Shown here piece by piece: positions 50,451 to 59,683 of a stretch of 64,000 nt of DNA. How positions within the stretch are numbered: the first letter of the stretch is position 1; each line of letters begins with the position of its first letter. The translations under genes were made by a program, and so were the position numbers. Under the pieces are notes generated by a model. It worked only from the letters and a program-made list of their open reading frames with translations, was not told where the DNA came from and did not search any database. The DNA is taken from positions 1-64,000 of the forward strand of contig CALVXG010000004.1 in NCBI GenBank assembly GCA_944368925.1, given 5' to 3'. Source of the stretch: an uncultured Clostridia bacterium (GTDB lineage Bacteria > Bacillota > Clostridia > Christensenellales > Borkfalkiaceae).

Positions 50451-51122
50451 ATGCACGAAGGGCACAGGGAGCGCATGTACGGGCGGCTTTTCGAACACGG
50501 GGAGTCGTTTACGGACTGTGAGCTGTTGGAGACATTGTTGTATAATTTCATCACGCGCAAGAATACGAATCCGATCGCGCACGAATTGCTGGACTGTTTC
50601 GGGGATATGTACGGAGTATTTCATGCGACGCCGCGCATGCTGATGCTTGTGGCGGGGATCGGGAAGAAGACGGCGGAGCAACTGTATTTATTGGGGAAGC
50701 TGTTCGGGAAAGTGAATGCGGGAGCGCAGACGTTTACGAGGCTGTACAATTACGGGGAAGTGGCAGATTTTATCCGAAACCGATTCGAGGGTTTGACGTA
50801 TGAGCGGCTGGATCTGTACATGACGGATGCGGAGAACGTGCTGATCTGTACCAAGAGTGTGACGTCGGCGGACGGATCGAAAGTGGACATAGACGACAAT
50901 CTGCTCAGCTGTATACTGACGGAAGTGCAGCCGGTGAGTCTGATTGTGGCGCACAATCATCCGAGCGGAGAGAGTACACCGTCGAAGGAAGACGATGAAG
51001 CGTTGGAGCGGATCGGGAAGGTCTGCCGCATGCACGGGGTGTATTTGCGGGAGAGTGCGATCTACACGAAAGAGAGCACATACAGTTATTATTTACAAAA
51101 CAGAATCGAGAAATTTCGCTGA
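50451..51122 (+). CDS. radC: RadC family JAB-domain protein
   Basis: 223 residues: an N-terminal helix-hairpin-helix part (LLETLLYNFITRKNTNPIA, then LMLVAGIGKKTAEQL) and the C-terminal JAB/MPN-like domain with the metal signature VAHNHPSGESTPSKEDDE. Despite the old name, RadC is not a proven DNA-repair protein. The start at 50451 has AAAGGGAAAAA before it. A TAAAAT box at about 50415 may be its promoter. gltX follows after 20 bases. Confidence 0.93.
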   Translation: MHEGHRERMYGRLFEHGESFTDCELLETLLYNFITRKNTNPIAHELLDCFGDMYGVFHATPRMLMLVAGIGKKTAEQLYLLGKLFGKVNAGAQTFTRLYNYGEVADFIRNRFEGLTYERLDLYMTDAENVLICTKSVTSADGSKVDIDDNLLSCILTEVQPVSLIVAHNHPSGESTPSKEDDEALERIGKVCRMHGVYLRESAIYTKESTYSYYLQNRIEKFR

Positions 51123-51142
51123 AAAGAAGGAGACATAAGACG

Positions 51143-52582
51143 ATGAAAGAAGTGAGAACGAGGTTTGCGCCGAGCCCTACGGGGTACATGCACATCGGGA
51201 ATCTGCGCACGGCGCTGTACGGATACTTGTATGCGAAGAAGCAGGGCGGGAAATTTATTCTGCGCCTGGAAGATACGGACAGCAAGCGGTACGTGGAAGA
51301 CGCGGTGCAGATCATCTACGAAACGCTCAAGGATGCGGGGATCCGCTATGACGAAGGCCCGGACATCGGGGGAGATTACGGCCCTTACATTCAGAGCGAG
51401 CGCGGGCCGATTTACAGAGAATATGCGAAGAAATTGGTGGAATTGGGCGGAGCGTACTATTGTTTTTGCGACAAAGAGCGTTTGGAGAGTCTGAAAGACG
51501 AAAACGGTGTCGGCAGGTATGACAAGCATTGCCTGCATCTTTCGAAGGCGGAAGTGGAGGAAAAACTGGCGGCGGGCGTGCCGTACGTGATCCGACAGAA
51601 TGTTCCGACGGAAGGGAGCGGCACGTATGAAGACATGGTATACGGTACGGTGACGGTGGACTATAAGGACATTGAAGACGGTATTTTGTTGAAGAGCGAC
51701 GGAATGCCGACGTACAATTTTGCGAACGTGATCGACGATCATCTGATGGGGATCACGCACGTGATCCGCGGGAGCGAATATCTTTCGAGCACGCCCAAAT
51801 ACAATCTCATGTACGACGCATTCGGCTGGGAGCGTCCCGTGTACATTCATTTGCCGCCGATCATGAAAAACGCGCACGAAAAACTTTCCAAGCGCAACGG
51901 CGACGCGAGTTACCAGGATCTCGTGAACAAGGGGTACATCAAGGAAGCGATCATAAACTATATCGCGCTTCTCGGATGGAGCCCGAAGAGCAACCAGGAA
52001 AAGATGAGCCTTGCGGAGCTGGAAGAAAACTTTTCTCTTTCGGGTCTGAACAAGAGTCCCGCGATTTTTGACGAGCCGAAACTTCGCTGGCTTTCGGGGG
52101 AATATATCCGCGACATGAGCGACGAAAAGTTTGCGGCGCTGGCGCTTCCTTTCCTCAAAAAGAGCAAGGCGTACGGCAAATATCCGGACGAAAAGCTGCT
52201 CAAGATCTTAAAACCGCGCGTGGAAGTTCTGGAAGACATTCCTTCCAAGATCGATTTTCTGGAAGAATACGGGAAATTCGATCCCGCATTGTATTTCAAC
52301 AAAAAGATGAAATCGGACGCGGAAGTGGCAAAGACGGTTTTGCCCGCAGCGGAGAAAGTGCTTGCGCAGATGCAGGAATATGAAAATTCGGCGCTGTACG
52401 CGGCGCTGGTGGAATTGGCGCAGAGCCTCGGCATGAAGAACGGCCAGGTGCTCTGGTGCGTGCGCGTGGCGCTCACGGGCAAAGAAAACACCCCGGGCGG
52501 TGCGAGCGAGATGGCGGAGCTTTTGGGAAAAGAGCGCTGCCTTAAGCGTCTGGAACAGGCGCAGGCGTTTCTCCGCGAATGA
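51143..52582 (+). CDS. gltX: Glutamyl-tRNA synthetase
   Basis: Charges tRNA-Glu (and in many Clostridia also tRNA-Gln, later amidated). The 479 residues have RFAPSPTGYMHIGNLRTALY (HIGH-type motif), RLEDTDSKRYVEDAVQII, and the KMSKS-type motif KLSKRNGDASYQDL. The anticodon-binding part has no anomaly. AAGGAGA precedes the ATG. The stop overlaps the start of a histidine kinase gene (ATGA). Confidence 0.97.
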   Translation: MKEVRTRFAPSPTGYMHIGNLRTALYGYLYAKKQGGKFILRLEDTDSKRYVEDAVQIIYETLKDAGIRYDEGPDIGGDYGPYIQSERGPIYREYAKKLVELGGAYYCFCDKERLESLKDENGVGRYDKHCLHLSKAEVEEKLAAGVPYVIRQNVPTEGSGTYEDMVYGTVTVDYKDIEDGILLKSDGMPTYNFANVIDDHLMGITHVIRGSEYLSSTPKYNLMYDAFGWERPVYIHLPPIMKNAHEKLSKRNGDASYQDLVNKGYIKEAIINYIALLGWSPKSNQEKMSLAELEENFSLSGLNKSPAIFDEPKLRWLSGEYIRDMSDEKFAALALPFLKKSKAYGKYPDEKLLKILKPRVEVLEDIPSKIDFLEEYGKFDPALYFNKKMKSDAEVAKTVLPAAEKVLAQMQEYENSALYAALVELAQSLGMKNGQVLWCVRVALTGKENTPGGASEMAELLGKERCLKRLEQAQAFLRE

Positions 52583-54018
52583 AGCGCCCTGCCGAAGATC
52601 GGCAGGAATTTGCCGATACGTCCGCCGAAAATCGGAACAAAACGCCCGATAAAGCGGAAAAGTTTGCAAAGCAAAGCGTCGGGGCATCGGCCGATGCGCC
52701 CGAAAAAGCGAGGGACGGAGCGCCCGCGGCGCAGAAAGAAAAACCGCACAAGGGCGAACGCCTTGCCAAAATGATGACGGCGGTCGGGTTCATGAACTGG
52801 CTTCGGCTCATAGCGCTGGGGATCCTGCTCGTGTCCTGCGTTGCGGTGACCGTACCGCTCGTGCGGCAAGGGTTTACGCCCGCGATTCTGACCGTTCCTG
52901 CGGCGCTGATGCTGATTTTGTCCATGTGCATCAAAATTTTTGTGATGCGCACGTTCAGACAGAAAATTGCGTGGTACGTCATCGACAGCATTTTTCTCGC
53001 TCTGTTTACCGTCTTTTCGGGCTGGAACGACGATTCGATCGTCAGCAGCAATTCGTACAGTTATCTGAGCTATCTGTGTTATCTGAGCATATTCACCGAA
53101 TTTTATCTTTCGTCGCCATCGCTGCGCGACGCGGGGATCATGTTCGGCTGCAACGTCGTCGTGTACACCGTTATCTACGGGGTCGGGGCGGGCATCAACC
53201 ACGAGTTTGCGACCGCTTTTGACATTACGTCGCGGTATTTCGTGGCGCTGATCGTGCTGACGCTTCACTTTATCATGTTCGGATTTTCGATGACCGTATG
53301 GCGTAAAAACAGACAAATCGAAGAAAACATACGGGAATTGGAGGAGAGCCGCAACGAACTTTTGCGCGCTTACGACAAGTTGGAGGAAGCGACGCTGATC
53401 GAAGAGCGGAACCGTATTGCCAAGGAGATCCACGACACGGCGGGGCATTCGCTGACGACGGTGATCATGCAGACGGAGGCGGCGAAGCTGTTGGTGGACA
53501 AAGATCCCGAGGAAGCGAAGCGGCGCATTTCGGCGGCGAATTTGCAGGCGAAGACGTGTCTGGAACAGATGCGCATGTCCGTGCATCTCTTGTCGGGTCG
53601 GCATGAGAACACGACGCTGAAAGAGTATTTGGAAGGAATTTTGGAAGAGACGGCGGACGGGACGGGGCTGACCGTACGGAGCAAGATCGACGATGTGGAG
53701 CTCAGCGACGAAGCGGAGCGGTTTATCGCGAACACGCTGCGCGAGGGTATTGCAAACGGGATCCGTCACGGCAAGAGCACGGCGTTTTTGTTCGAACTGC
53801 GGGATAAGGGGAGCTATGTGGAGTTTCTCTTATCGGACAACGGCACGGGTGTGGACATGAAGACCTTTAAAGAGGGGTTCGGCCTTTCGGGAATGCGTGC
53901 GAAAGCGGAATCGCTGGGGGGCATGGTGCATTTTTCGGGAGAAAAGGGCGAAGGATTCGAAATTCTGCTGAGTTTGCCGTCGGGCGTGAAGCGACAGGAG
54001 GGGAAGCATGAAAATTAA
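52579..54018 (+). CDS. NarL/LiaS-type sensor histidine kinase
   Basis: 479 residues. A charged Ala/Lys-rich leader of about 65 residues precedes six membrane segments (about residues 72-235). The HisKA_3 domain has EERNRIAKEIHDTAGHSLTT with the phospho-His, and the ATP site has NTLREGIANGIRHGKST, LSDNGTGVD and FGLSGMRAKAESLGG. The start overlaps the gltX stop by four bases and the response regulator start lies inside its end. The signal is unknown; the multi-TM sensor without a periplasmic loop resembles intramembrane-sensing kinases. Confidence 0.92.
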   Translation: MKRPAEDRQEFADTSAENRNKTPDKAEKFAKQSVGASADAPEKARDGAPAAQKEKPHKGERLAKMMTAVGFMNWLRLIALGILLVSCVAVTVPLVRQGFTPAILTVPAALMLILSMCIKIFVMRTFRQKIAWYVIDSIFLALFTVFSGWNDDSIVSSNSYSYLSYLCYLSIFTEFYLSSPSLRDAGIMFGCNVVVYTVIYGVGAGINHEFATAFDITSRYFVALIVLTLHFIMFGFSMTVWRKNRQIEENIRELEESRNELLRAYDKLEEATLIEERNRIAKEIHDTAGHSLTTVIMQTEAAKLLVDKDPEEAKRRISAANLQAKTCLEQMRMSVHLLSGRHENTTLKEYLEGILEETADGTGLTVRSKIDDVELSDEAERFIANTLREGIANGIRHGKSTAFLFELRDKGSYVEFLLSDNGTGVDMKTFKEGFGLSGMRAKAESLGGMVHFSGEKGEGFEILLSLPSGVKRQEGKHEN

Positions 54019-54658
54019 AGTGATGATCGTGGATGATCAGGTGATCCTATCGGAGGGGATACGGAGCGTTCTTGCGACGTCGGAGGAGCTGGACGTGATC
54101 GGTGTGGCGCACGACGGGCAGGAAGCGCTGGACATGATGGCGGAAGGAAAAGTTCCCGACGTGGTGCTGCTCGACATTCGTATGCCCGGGATGAACGGAG
54201 TCGTGGCGACGGGCGAGATCAAAAAGCGGTACCCAGACGTAAAGGTGCTGGTGCTGACGACGTTCGATGACAGTGATTACATTCTGAGCGCGCTCAACAA
54301 CGGTGCGTGCGGGTATTTGCTCAAAGATATCGGCGCGACCGCGCTGATCGAGGCGATCCGCAACGCCTATGCTGGCGATACCATTCTTCCCGCGAAGATT
54401 GCGCGCAAGATCACGGATGCGGCGAAGATGGTCACGAGCGACCGTGAGATCCGTTTGCGCAGGGCGTTCGGCTTTTCCGATCGGGAAGTGGAGATCGCGC
54501 TGATGATCTATGAAGGGTTCAACAACCGTCAGATCGCATCGGCGCTGAATTTATCGGACGGCACGGCGCGCAATTATATCAGCGCAATTTATATGAAACT
54601 GGGTTGTGACGGACGGGCGGACGCGATCGCGAAAATGAAAGCGAAGCTGGACGGCTGA
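54008..54658 (+). CDS. NarL/LuxR-type response regulator
   Basis: 216 residues. The receiver domain has the acidic pair VDDQ, the phospho-Asp in VVLLDIRMPGMNG, the switch Thr in VLVLTTFDD and the Lys in YLLKDI. The C-terminal LuxR HTH is FSDREVEIALMIYEGFNNRQ, then IASALNLSDGTARNYISAIY and a KLGC end. AGGAGGGGAAGC lies upstream. It overlaps the kinase by 11 bases; the pair is the standard two-component partner set. Confidence 0.95.
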   Translation: MKIKVMIVDDQVILSEGIRSVLATSEELDVIGVAHDGQEALDMMAEGKVPDVVLLDIRMPGMNGVVATGEIKKRYPDVKVLVLTTFDDSDYILSALNNGACGYLLKDIGATALIEAIRNAYAGDTILPAKIARKITDAAKMVTSDREIRLRRAFGFSDREVEIALMIYEGFNNRQIASALNLSDGTARNYISAIYMKLGCDGRADAIAKMKAKLDG

Positions 54659-54675
54659 GCCGAGCGGGAGAGGAT

Positions 54676-55359
54676 ATGGAAAAGAAAGAAATTACCTGCG
54701 ATTCCTGCGGAAGCGCGCTCCGCATAGCGGAAGGGGGCGGGCGCGCAGTATGCCCGTACTGCGGCAGGACGTACATATTGGAAGAAAAGGCGGAAGGCGG
54801 CATGCGCGGCATACTCGCGCGCGTGCAGGAACGGGCGGGGGTCGTGGCGGCGAACTTCGGCTTGAACCGCCAGCGCACCGCGGCCGACGCGTTCGGTGCG
54901 GACGGACGGGAAGAAGAGCGCAGGCTCCTTTCGTCGGCAAAGACGCAGAACGGCGAGCTGACCGAATACCGCGGCACCGCGTCGGGCGAGGCGGTGCGCG
55001 TGCCGGACGAGATCGCGTCGGTGCGCAAAAAAGCGGCGTATAAAAATCAAATGGTCGGGCGCGTGTCGTTTGCTCCGGGCGTGAAGAAAATCGGAAAGCG
55101 CGCGTTTTCCCGCTGTGCGCAGCTTATGCGCGTGCGCATGGAAGGCGTTACGGATCTGGGCACAAAGGCGTTTGCAAACTGTCCCGCCCTTTCGGAAGTC
55201 ACCATCGCTTCGTTTATACCGAATATCGGGCGCAAGGTCTTTGCGCATTGCCCGCGCATAACCCGCGTCATTCTGCCCCGCAACATGGAACCTTCGGTTT
55301 CCAGACTGTTCGGGCGGCTTGCAAAATTCCGCATCGAATTTATTTTCTTTGAAAATTAA
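54676..55359 (+). CDS. Zinc-ribbon protein with BspA-type leucine-rich repeats
   Basis: 227 residues. An N-terminal zinc ribbon (CDSCGSALRIAEGG...CPYCGRTY) is followed by an Ala/Arg-rich linker and then LRR_5 repeats, recognisable as IGKRAFSRCAQLMRVRM, LGTKAFANCPALSEVTIAS and IGRKVFAHCPRITRVIL, each with the F-xxC-xx(L) step. There is no signal peptide. It starts 17 bases after the response regulator with GAGAGG before it, so it may belong to its regulon. A terminator pair follows. Confidence 0.75.
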   Translation: MEKKEITCDSCGSALRIAEGGGRAVCPYCGRTYILEEKAEGGMRGILARVQERAGVVAANFGLNRQRTAADAFGADGREEERRLLSSAKTQNGELTEYRGTASGEAVRVPDEIASVRKKAAYKNQMVGRVSFAPGVKKIGKRAFSRCAQLMRVRMEGVTDLGTKAFANCPALSEVTIASFIPNIGRKVFAHCPRITRVILPRNMEPSVSRLFGRLAKFRIEFIFFEN

Positions 55360-55437
55360 ACGGCGAAAGGACAAAATCTTGTCCTTTCGCCGTTTTTATT
55401 CAATCAATAAGGACGGCCGCCTTTCGGCGGCCGTCCT
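55357..55437 (+). terminator. Two terminators after the LRR gene
   Basis: 55357-55399: AAACGGCGAAAGGACAA with TTGTCCTTTCGCCGTTT and T5. 55411-55437: AAGGACGGCCGCC-TTTC-GGCGGCCGTCCTT. The further gap to 55870 has a perfect 17-bp hairpin at 55802-55837 (AAAGCGCGCGCAAAAAA) and nothing else. Confidence 0.85.
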
Positions 55438-55870
55438 TATTTGCAGCCAAACTTTCGGTGGGCGCGCGCGGTGCGGATCGGCAAGATGGGAGAATTGTTC
55501 GTGTAACCCTTTGCGGCCGCAAAGGGGCGCTCTTTTTGGGCGTGCAAGGCCGCCCGTTCTGCGGGAGGCTTGCCCGCCTGTCCTTTTGCGCGGCGGCAAA
55601 AAACTGCTTTTATGTAAAACGGAAACGCAAAAAGCCGCGTCGGCAAATAAGCCTTTTTTATAAAATATAAACGCAAAGCGGGCGCGCCGTCTGCCTGCCT
55701 TGCATCTTTTTTCGCCGTTTGCAGCGAAAAAATACCGAAAGCGGCGTATTTTAAAGAAAGAGAAGATAAAAAAACAGATTTTTATGCAAAAGCGGGAACG
55801 GAAAGCGCGCGCAAAAAACATTTTTTGCGCGCGCTTTGCATTGTAGAGAAAATTTTTCTGCCTTGTCTAT

Positions 55871-55903
55871 TGTCTTGACAGTTGTAAATTTTTAGTGTAT
55901 AGT
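55871..55903 (+). promoter_or_regulatory. nadA promoter with overlapping NiaR operator
   Basis: TTGACA (55875-55880), 17 bases, TATAGT (55898-55903). The -35 lies in the palindrome TGTC-TT-GACA (55871-55880), whose core is the NiaR-box core of Firmicutes (TGTCTTGACA with outer half sites). The regulator gene closes this operon, so nicotinate-dependent repression is the expected control. Confidence 0.82.
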
Positions 55904-55957
55904 GTAACAAAAAACGGACGGCTGAAAAGATTCGTCGGGAGGGGCGGTGCATTCGGA

Positions 55958-56854
55958 ATGGATATGCAGGAGATCGAAAGACTGAAAAGAGAGCAGGATG
56001 CGGTGATTCTGGCGCATTATTATGTGGACGCGCAGGTGCAGGCGATGGCGGACTATGTGGGAGATTCGTTTTATCTTGCCAAAGTCGCGTCGAAGGCGGA
56101 CAAGGGTACGATCGTATTCTGCGGGGTGCGGTTCATGGGCGAGAGCGCGAAGATTCTGAACCCGAACCGCCGCGTGCTTCTTCCCGACGAGTCGGCGGAC
56201 TGTCCGATGGCGCACATGGCGCAGGAAGCGCAGATCGCAAAACTTAAGGCGGAAGTTCCCGATCTTGCGGTGGTGTGTTACATCAACTCCTCGGCAAAGC
56301 TGAAAGCGCTCTGCGACGTATGTGTGACGTCGTCCAACGCGGTGAAGATCGTGTCGTCGCTTTCCGAAAAGAATATACTTTTTATTCCCGATGAAAATCT
56401 GGGCAGGTACGTGAGCGAGAAATTGCCCGGAAAGACCTTTTATTATTCGGGCGGGTATTGTCCCGTGCATGCGGTGCTGTTGGCGGGCGATGCGGAGAGC
56501 GAGCTGCGCGCGCATCCGGATGCGGAATTGCTGGTGCATCCCGAATGCCGTGCGGAGGTTTGTGCAAAGGCGGCGTTTGTGGGGAGCACGTCGGAGATCA
56601 TCGAATATGCGCAAAAGAGCGCGTCGAAGGAGTTTATTCTCGGCACGGAGCCTGGGGTGCTGTACGAATTGCAGAGGCGGTGCGCGGGCAAGAAATTTTA
56701 TCCGATCACGCCCGAGTGCCTGGACATGAAAAAGGTCACGCAAGAGAAAGTGCTTGCCTGCCTGCACGGCGGCGGGTACGAAGTGAAGATGGAAGCGGCT
56801 CTGATGGATGCCGCGCGCAGACCGCTGGAGCGTATGTTGGAACTGGCGAAGTGA
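55958..56854 (+). CDS. nadA: Quinolinate synthase A
   Basis: NadA makes quinolinate from iminoaspartate and dihydroxyacetone phosphate with a [4Fe-4S] cluster. I use ATG 55958 (MDMQEIERLKREQDAVILAH), since the transcription start lies downstream of the earlier open frame; length 298 residues. The three cysteines of the cluster are in VVCYINSSAKLKALCDVC, GGYCPVHA and TPECLDMKK. The only binding site is GGGAGGGG at 55938-55945. nadB follows after 27 bases. Confidence 0.95.
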   Translation: MDMQEIERLKREQDAVILAHYYVDAQVQAMADYVGDSFYLAKVASKADKGTIVFCGVRFMGESAKILNPNRRVLLPDESADCPMAHMAQEAQIAKLKAEVPDLAVVCYINSSAKLKALCDVCVTSSNAVKIVSSLSEKNILFIPDENLGRYVSEKLPGKTFYYSGGYCPVHAVLLAGDAESELRAHPDAELLVHPECRAEVCAKAAFVGSTSEIIEYAQKSASKEFILGTEPGVLYELQRRCAGKKFYPITPECLDMKKVTQEKVLACLHGGGYEVKMEAALMDAARRPLERMLELAK

Positions 56855-56881
56855 GTATTGCGGGAAAAGCGAGGATACGTT

Positions 56882-58180
56882 ATGGAAATTTTGGAACAAA
56901 ACTGCGACGTTCTGATCGCGGGTACGGGCGTAGCGGGGCTGTGCTGTGCGCTGAATCTGCCGCGGGACGCGAAGGTCTTGATGCTGTCGAAAGCGGCGGC
57001 GGACGAGAGCGACTCGTTTTTAGCGCAGGGCGGGATCTGCATGCTGCGCGGAGCGGAAGATTACGACGGCTATTTTGAAGACACGATGCGCGCGGGGCAT
57101 TACGAAAACAATGAAGCGGCGGTGCGGCAGATGATCTTGTCGTCGCCCGCGATGATTGCGGAACTGGTTGCGGACGGCGTACAATTTGCGCGGGACGAAG
57201 AGGGAAATTTCCGCTTTACGCGGGAAGGCGGGCATTCGCGGCCGCGCATTCTCTTTCACGACGACATAACGGGCAAGGAGATCACGCGCAAGCTGCTTGC
57301 GCTGGCGCGCACGCGGGAAAATATCGTGATCCGCGAATATACGGAGCTGGTGGACATCGTCTGCCGCGACAACGAATGTTTCGGCGGAGTGGTGCGCGAC
57401 GTAAAGACGGGCGAACTGGGTACGGTGTATGCGAAATTCACTCTGCTTGCCACGGGCGGCGTGGGAGGGTTGTACGAGCACTCCACGAACTACCGCCATC
57501 TGACGGGGGACGCGCTGGCGATCGCGCTCAAAAACGGGATCGAAGTGGAGCATCTGGACTATGTGCAGATCCACCCGACGACCTTCTATTCGGAAAAGCA
57601 CGGGCGCAGGTTTTTGATTTCCGAATCGGTGCGCGGGGAAGGCGCGGTGCTTTTGGATAAAAACGGGAACAGGTTCTGCAACGAACTTCTGCCGCGGGAC
57701 ATCGTGACGGGCGAGATCCGTGCGCAGATGAAGAAAGACGGGACAAAGTACGTATGGCTGGATATGCGTCCCGTGGGAGAAAAGACGATCCTGGAGCATT
57801 TTCCGACCATTCGGCGGCGCTGTCTGCACGAGGGGTATGACGTGTTGAAACAGCCGATCCCCGTGGTGCCTGCCCAGCATTATTTTATGGGCGGGGTGAA
57901 AGTGGATCTGGACGCGAACACGAGCATGAAGCGCCTGTATGCGGCGGGGGAGACGGCGTGCAACGGCGTACACGGCAAGAACAGACTAGCGAGCAATTCG
58001 CTGTTGGAGAGTCTGATCTGGGCAAAGCGTGCGGCGGTGCAAATGACGAAAAAATTGGCGGACGTATCGTTGAAAATGCCGCAAACCGATCTTTCCGCGT
58101 ATGCGGACTATACGGGAATGAAGAAAAAATACGCGAAGATGATCCGCGAAGAAGCGGAGCGGGAGGAATGTTGTGATTGA
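56882..58180 (+). CDS. nadB: L-aspartate oxidase
   Basis: A flavoprotein that oxidises aspartate to iminoaspartate for NadA. The start at 56882 gives 432 residues; eight upstream codons are open but unsupported. FAD site GTGVAGLCCALNL, then SFLAQGGICMLRG, GGHSRPRILFHDDITGKEIT, LATGGVGGLYEHSTNYRHLT, and the C-terminal YAAGETACNGVHGKNRLASN then SLLESLIWAKRAA are typical. The end overlaps nadC by eight bases. Confidence 0.96.
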   Translation: MEILEQNCDVLIAGTGVAGLCCALNLPRDAKVLMLSKAAADESDSFLAQGGICMLRGAEDYDGYFEDTMRAGHYENNEAAVRQMILSSPAMIAELVADGVQFARDEEGNFRFTREGGHSRPRILFHDDITGKEITRKLLALARTRENIVIREYTELVDIVCRDNECFGGVVRDVKTGELGTVYAKFTLLATGGVGGLYEHSTNYRHLTGDALAIALKNGIEVEHLDYVQIHPTTFYSEKHGRRFLISESVRGEGAVLLDKNGNRFCNELLPRDIVTGEIRAQMKKDGTKYVWLDMRPVGEKTILEHFPTIRRRCLHEGYDVLKQPIPVVPAQHYFMGGVKVDLDANTSMKRLYAAGETACNGVHGKNRLASNSLLESLIWAKRAAVQMTKKLADVSLKMPQTDLSAYADYTGMKKKYAKMIREEAEREECCD

Positions 58181-59027
58181 TGAAATTACGTTGAAGATAA
58201 AGGCGGACGGGTTGATCCGTTCGGCGCTGGCGGAGGACGTGACGAACGAGGACGTTTCGACCGCCTGCATTTTGCGGGAGCGCACGGAAGGGGAAGCGGA
58301 ACTTTTGTGCAAGCAGGACGGCGTGATCGCGGGATTGCCCGTATTTGCGCGCGTGTTTGCGATTCTGGACGAGAAGTCGGAAGTGACTTTTTACGCAAAG
58401 GACGGCGACCGTGTAAAGAAAGGGCAGAAACTGGCGACGGTGCGCGGGGATATGCGCGCGATTCTGACGGGCGAGCGGACGGCGCTCAATTATTTGCAGC
58501 GCATGAGCGGGATCGCGACGTACACGGCGCAGGTAGTGCGGCTGTTGGAAGGGAGTTCGCTGCGGCTGGTGGATACGCGCAAGACCACGCCGAACATGCG
58601 TATATTTGAAAAGTACGCGGTGCGCGTGGGCGGCGGCGGAAACCATCGGTACAATCTTTCGGACGCGATCCTGCTCAAAGACAATCATATCGGCGCGGCG
58701 GGCGGCGTCGGGAAAGCGGTGGCGATGGCGAAAGCGTACGCGCCTTTTACCATGAAGATCGAGGTGGAAACGGAGACTTTGGATATGGTGAAAGAGGCGG
58801 TGGAAGCGGGAGCGGACATCATCATGCTGGACAACATGACGCACGAGCAGATGAAGCAGGCGGTCGCGCTGGTCGCGGGACGGGCGGTCGTGGAGATTTC
58901 GGGCAACGTGACGGCGGAAAACATCGAGAGGCTGAAAGACATCGGGGCGGATATCGTATCGAGCGGTGCGCTGACGCACAGCGCGCCGATTTTGGACGTA
59001 TCGCTGAAAAATCTGCACGCGCTGTAA
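58173..59027 (+). CDS. nadC: Nicotinate-nucleotide pyrophosphorylase (quinolinate phosphoribosyltransferase)
   Basis: NadC converts quinolinate to nicotinate mononucleotide. GTG start at 58173 with GGGAGGAA upstream inside nadB; 284 residues. The motifs TALNYLQRMSGIATYTAQV, RLVDTRKTTPNMR, LKDNHIGAAGGVGKA and the terminal DIVSSGALTHSAPILDVSL match the family. All three steps from aspartate to NaMN are thus in one operon. Confidence 0.97.
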   Translation: MIDEITLKIKADGLIRSALAEDVTNEDVSTACILRERTEGEAELLCKQDGVIAGLPVFARVFAILDEKSEVTFYAKDGDRVKKGQKLATVRGDMRAILTGERTALNYLQRMSGIATYTAQVVRLLEGSSLRLVDTRKTTPNMRIFEKYAVRVGGGGNHRYNLSDAILLKDNHIGAAGGVGKAVAMAKAYAPFTMKIEVETETLDMVKEAVEAGADIIMLDNMTHEQMKQAVALVAGRAVVEISGNVTAENIERLKDIGADIVSSGALTHSAPILDVSLKNLHAL

Positions 59028-59044
59028 GAGTGCAAGGAGGAGAC

Positions 59045-59551
59045 ATGACAGGGGAGGAGCGTCGGAAAAAAATTGCGGAAATGCTGGGCGGCACGCCCCT
59101 TTCCGCCACAAAACTTGCGGGGGAGCTGGGCGTATCGCGGCAGGTCATCGTGCAGGACATCGCGCTTTTGCGGGCGGAGGGCGCTAAGATCATTGCGACC
59201 AACCGCGGGTATATCGTCGCGGGGAAACCGCGCGCCGAGCGGGTGTTCAAGGCCTGCCATACCGACGAACAGACGCGCGAGGAACTGTATCTGATCGTGG
59301 ATGCGGGCGGCTGCGTGGAGGACGTGTACGTCTGGCACAAAGTTTACGGCAAGATCTGCGCGCAGATGAAGATCGATTCCCGCCGCAAGGCGGACGAATT
59401 TCTGCAAAAGATCGCGTGCGGCGTGTCCACGCCGCTGAAAAACATCACGGGCAACTACCATTATCATACGGTGTCGGCGGCTTCGAAAGAGATCCTCGAC
59501 GAGATCGGCGCGCTTTTGAAAGCGCGCGGATTTTTGGCGGAAGGCGACTAA
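59045..59551 (+). CDS. niaR: NiaR-type transcriptional repressor of NAD biosynthesis
   Basis: 168 residues: an N-terminal helix-turn-helix (KKIAEMLGGTPLSATKLAGE, then LGVSRQVIVQDIALLRAEG) and the 3H domain with the conserved histidines FKACHTDEQ, VYVWHKVYG, and GNYHYHTVSA, which bind metal and nicotinate. The start follows AAGGAGGAG at 59034-59042. As last gene of nadABC-niaR it represses the operon from the TGTCTTGACA site. Confidence 0.94.
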   Translation: MTGEERRKKIAEMLGGTPLSATKLAGELGVSRQVIVQDIALLRAEGAKIIATNRGYIVAGKPRAERVFKACHTDEQTREELYLIVDAGGCVEDVYVWHKVYGKICAQMKIDSRRKADEFLQKIACGVSTPLKNITGNYHYHTVSAASKEILDEIGALLKARGFLAEGD

Positions 59552-59635
59552 GATTCTTAAAACCTGCAAATTTTTTTGCGCGCGGTGCCGCGAAAAAACA
59601 GGAAAAGAAAAATGCGGAATTTTGCCGCGCAGAAG

Positions 59636-59664
59636 TTGACAAATTGATTTTGTAACGCTATAAT
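59636..59664 (+). promoter_or_regulatory. Promoter of the riboswitch-controlled ATPase gene
   Basis: TTGACA (59636-59641), 17 bases, TATAAT (59659-59664), followed by A-rich DNA and the aptamer. Confidence 0.94.
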
Positions 59665-59683
59665 AAAAAAAATGAATCAAATT

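Noticed and set aside
51123-51142. T-box before gltX
   Set aside because: Only 20 bases separate radC and gltX, too short for a T-box, and no terminator stands there.
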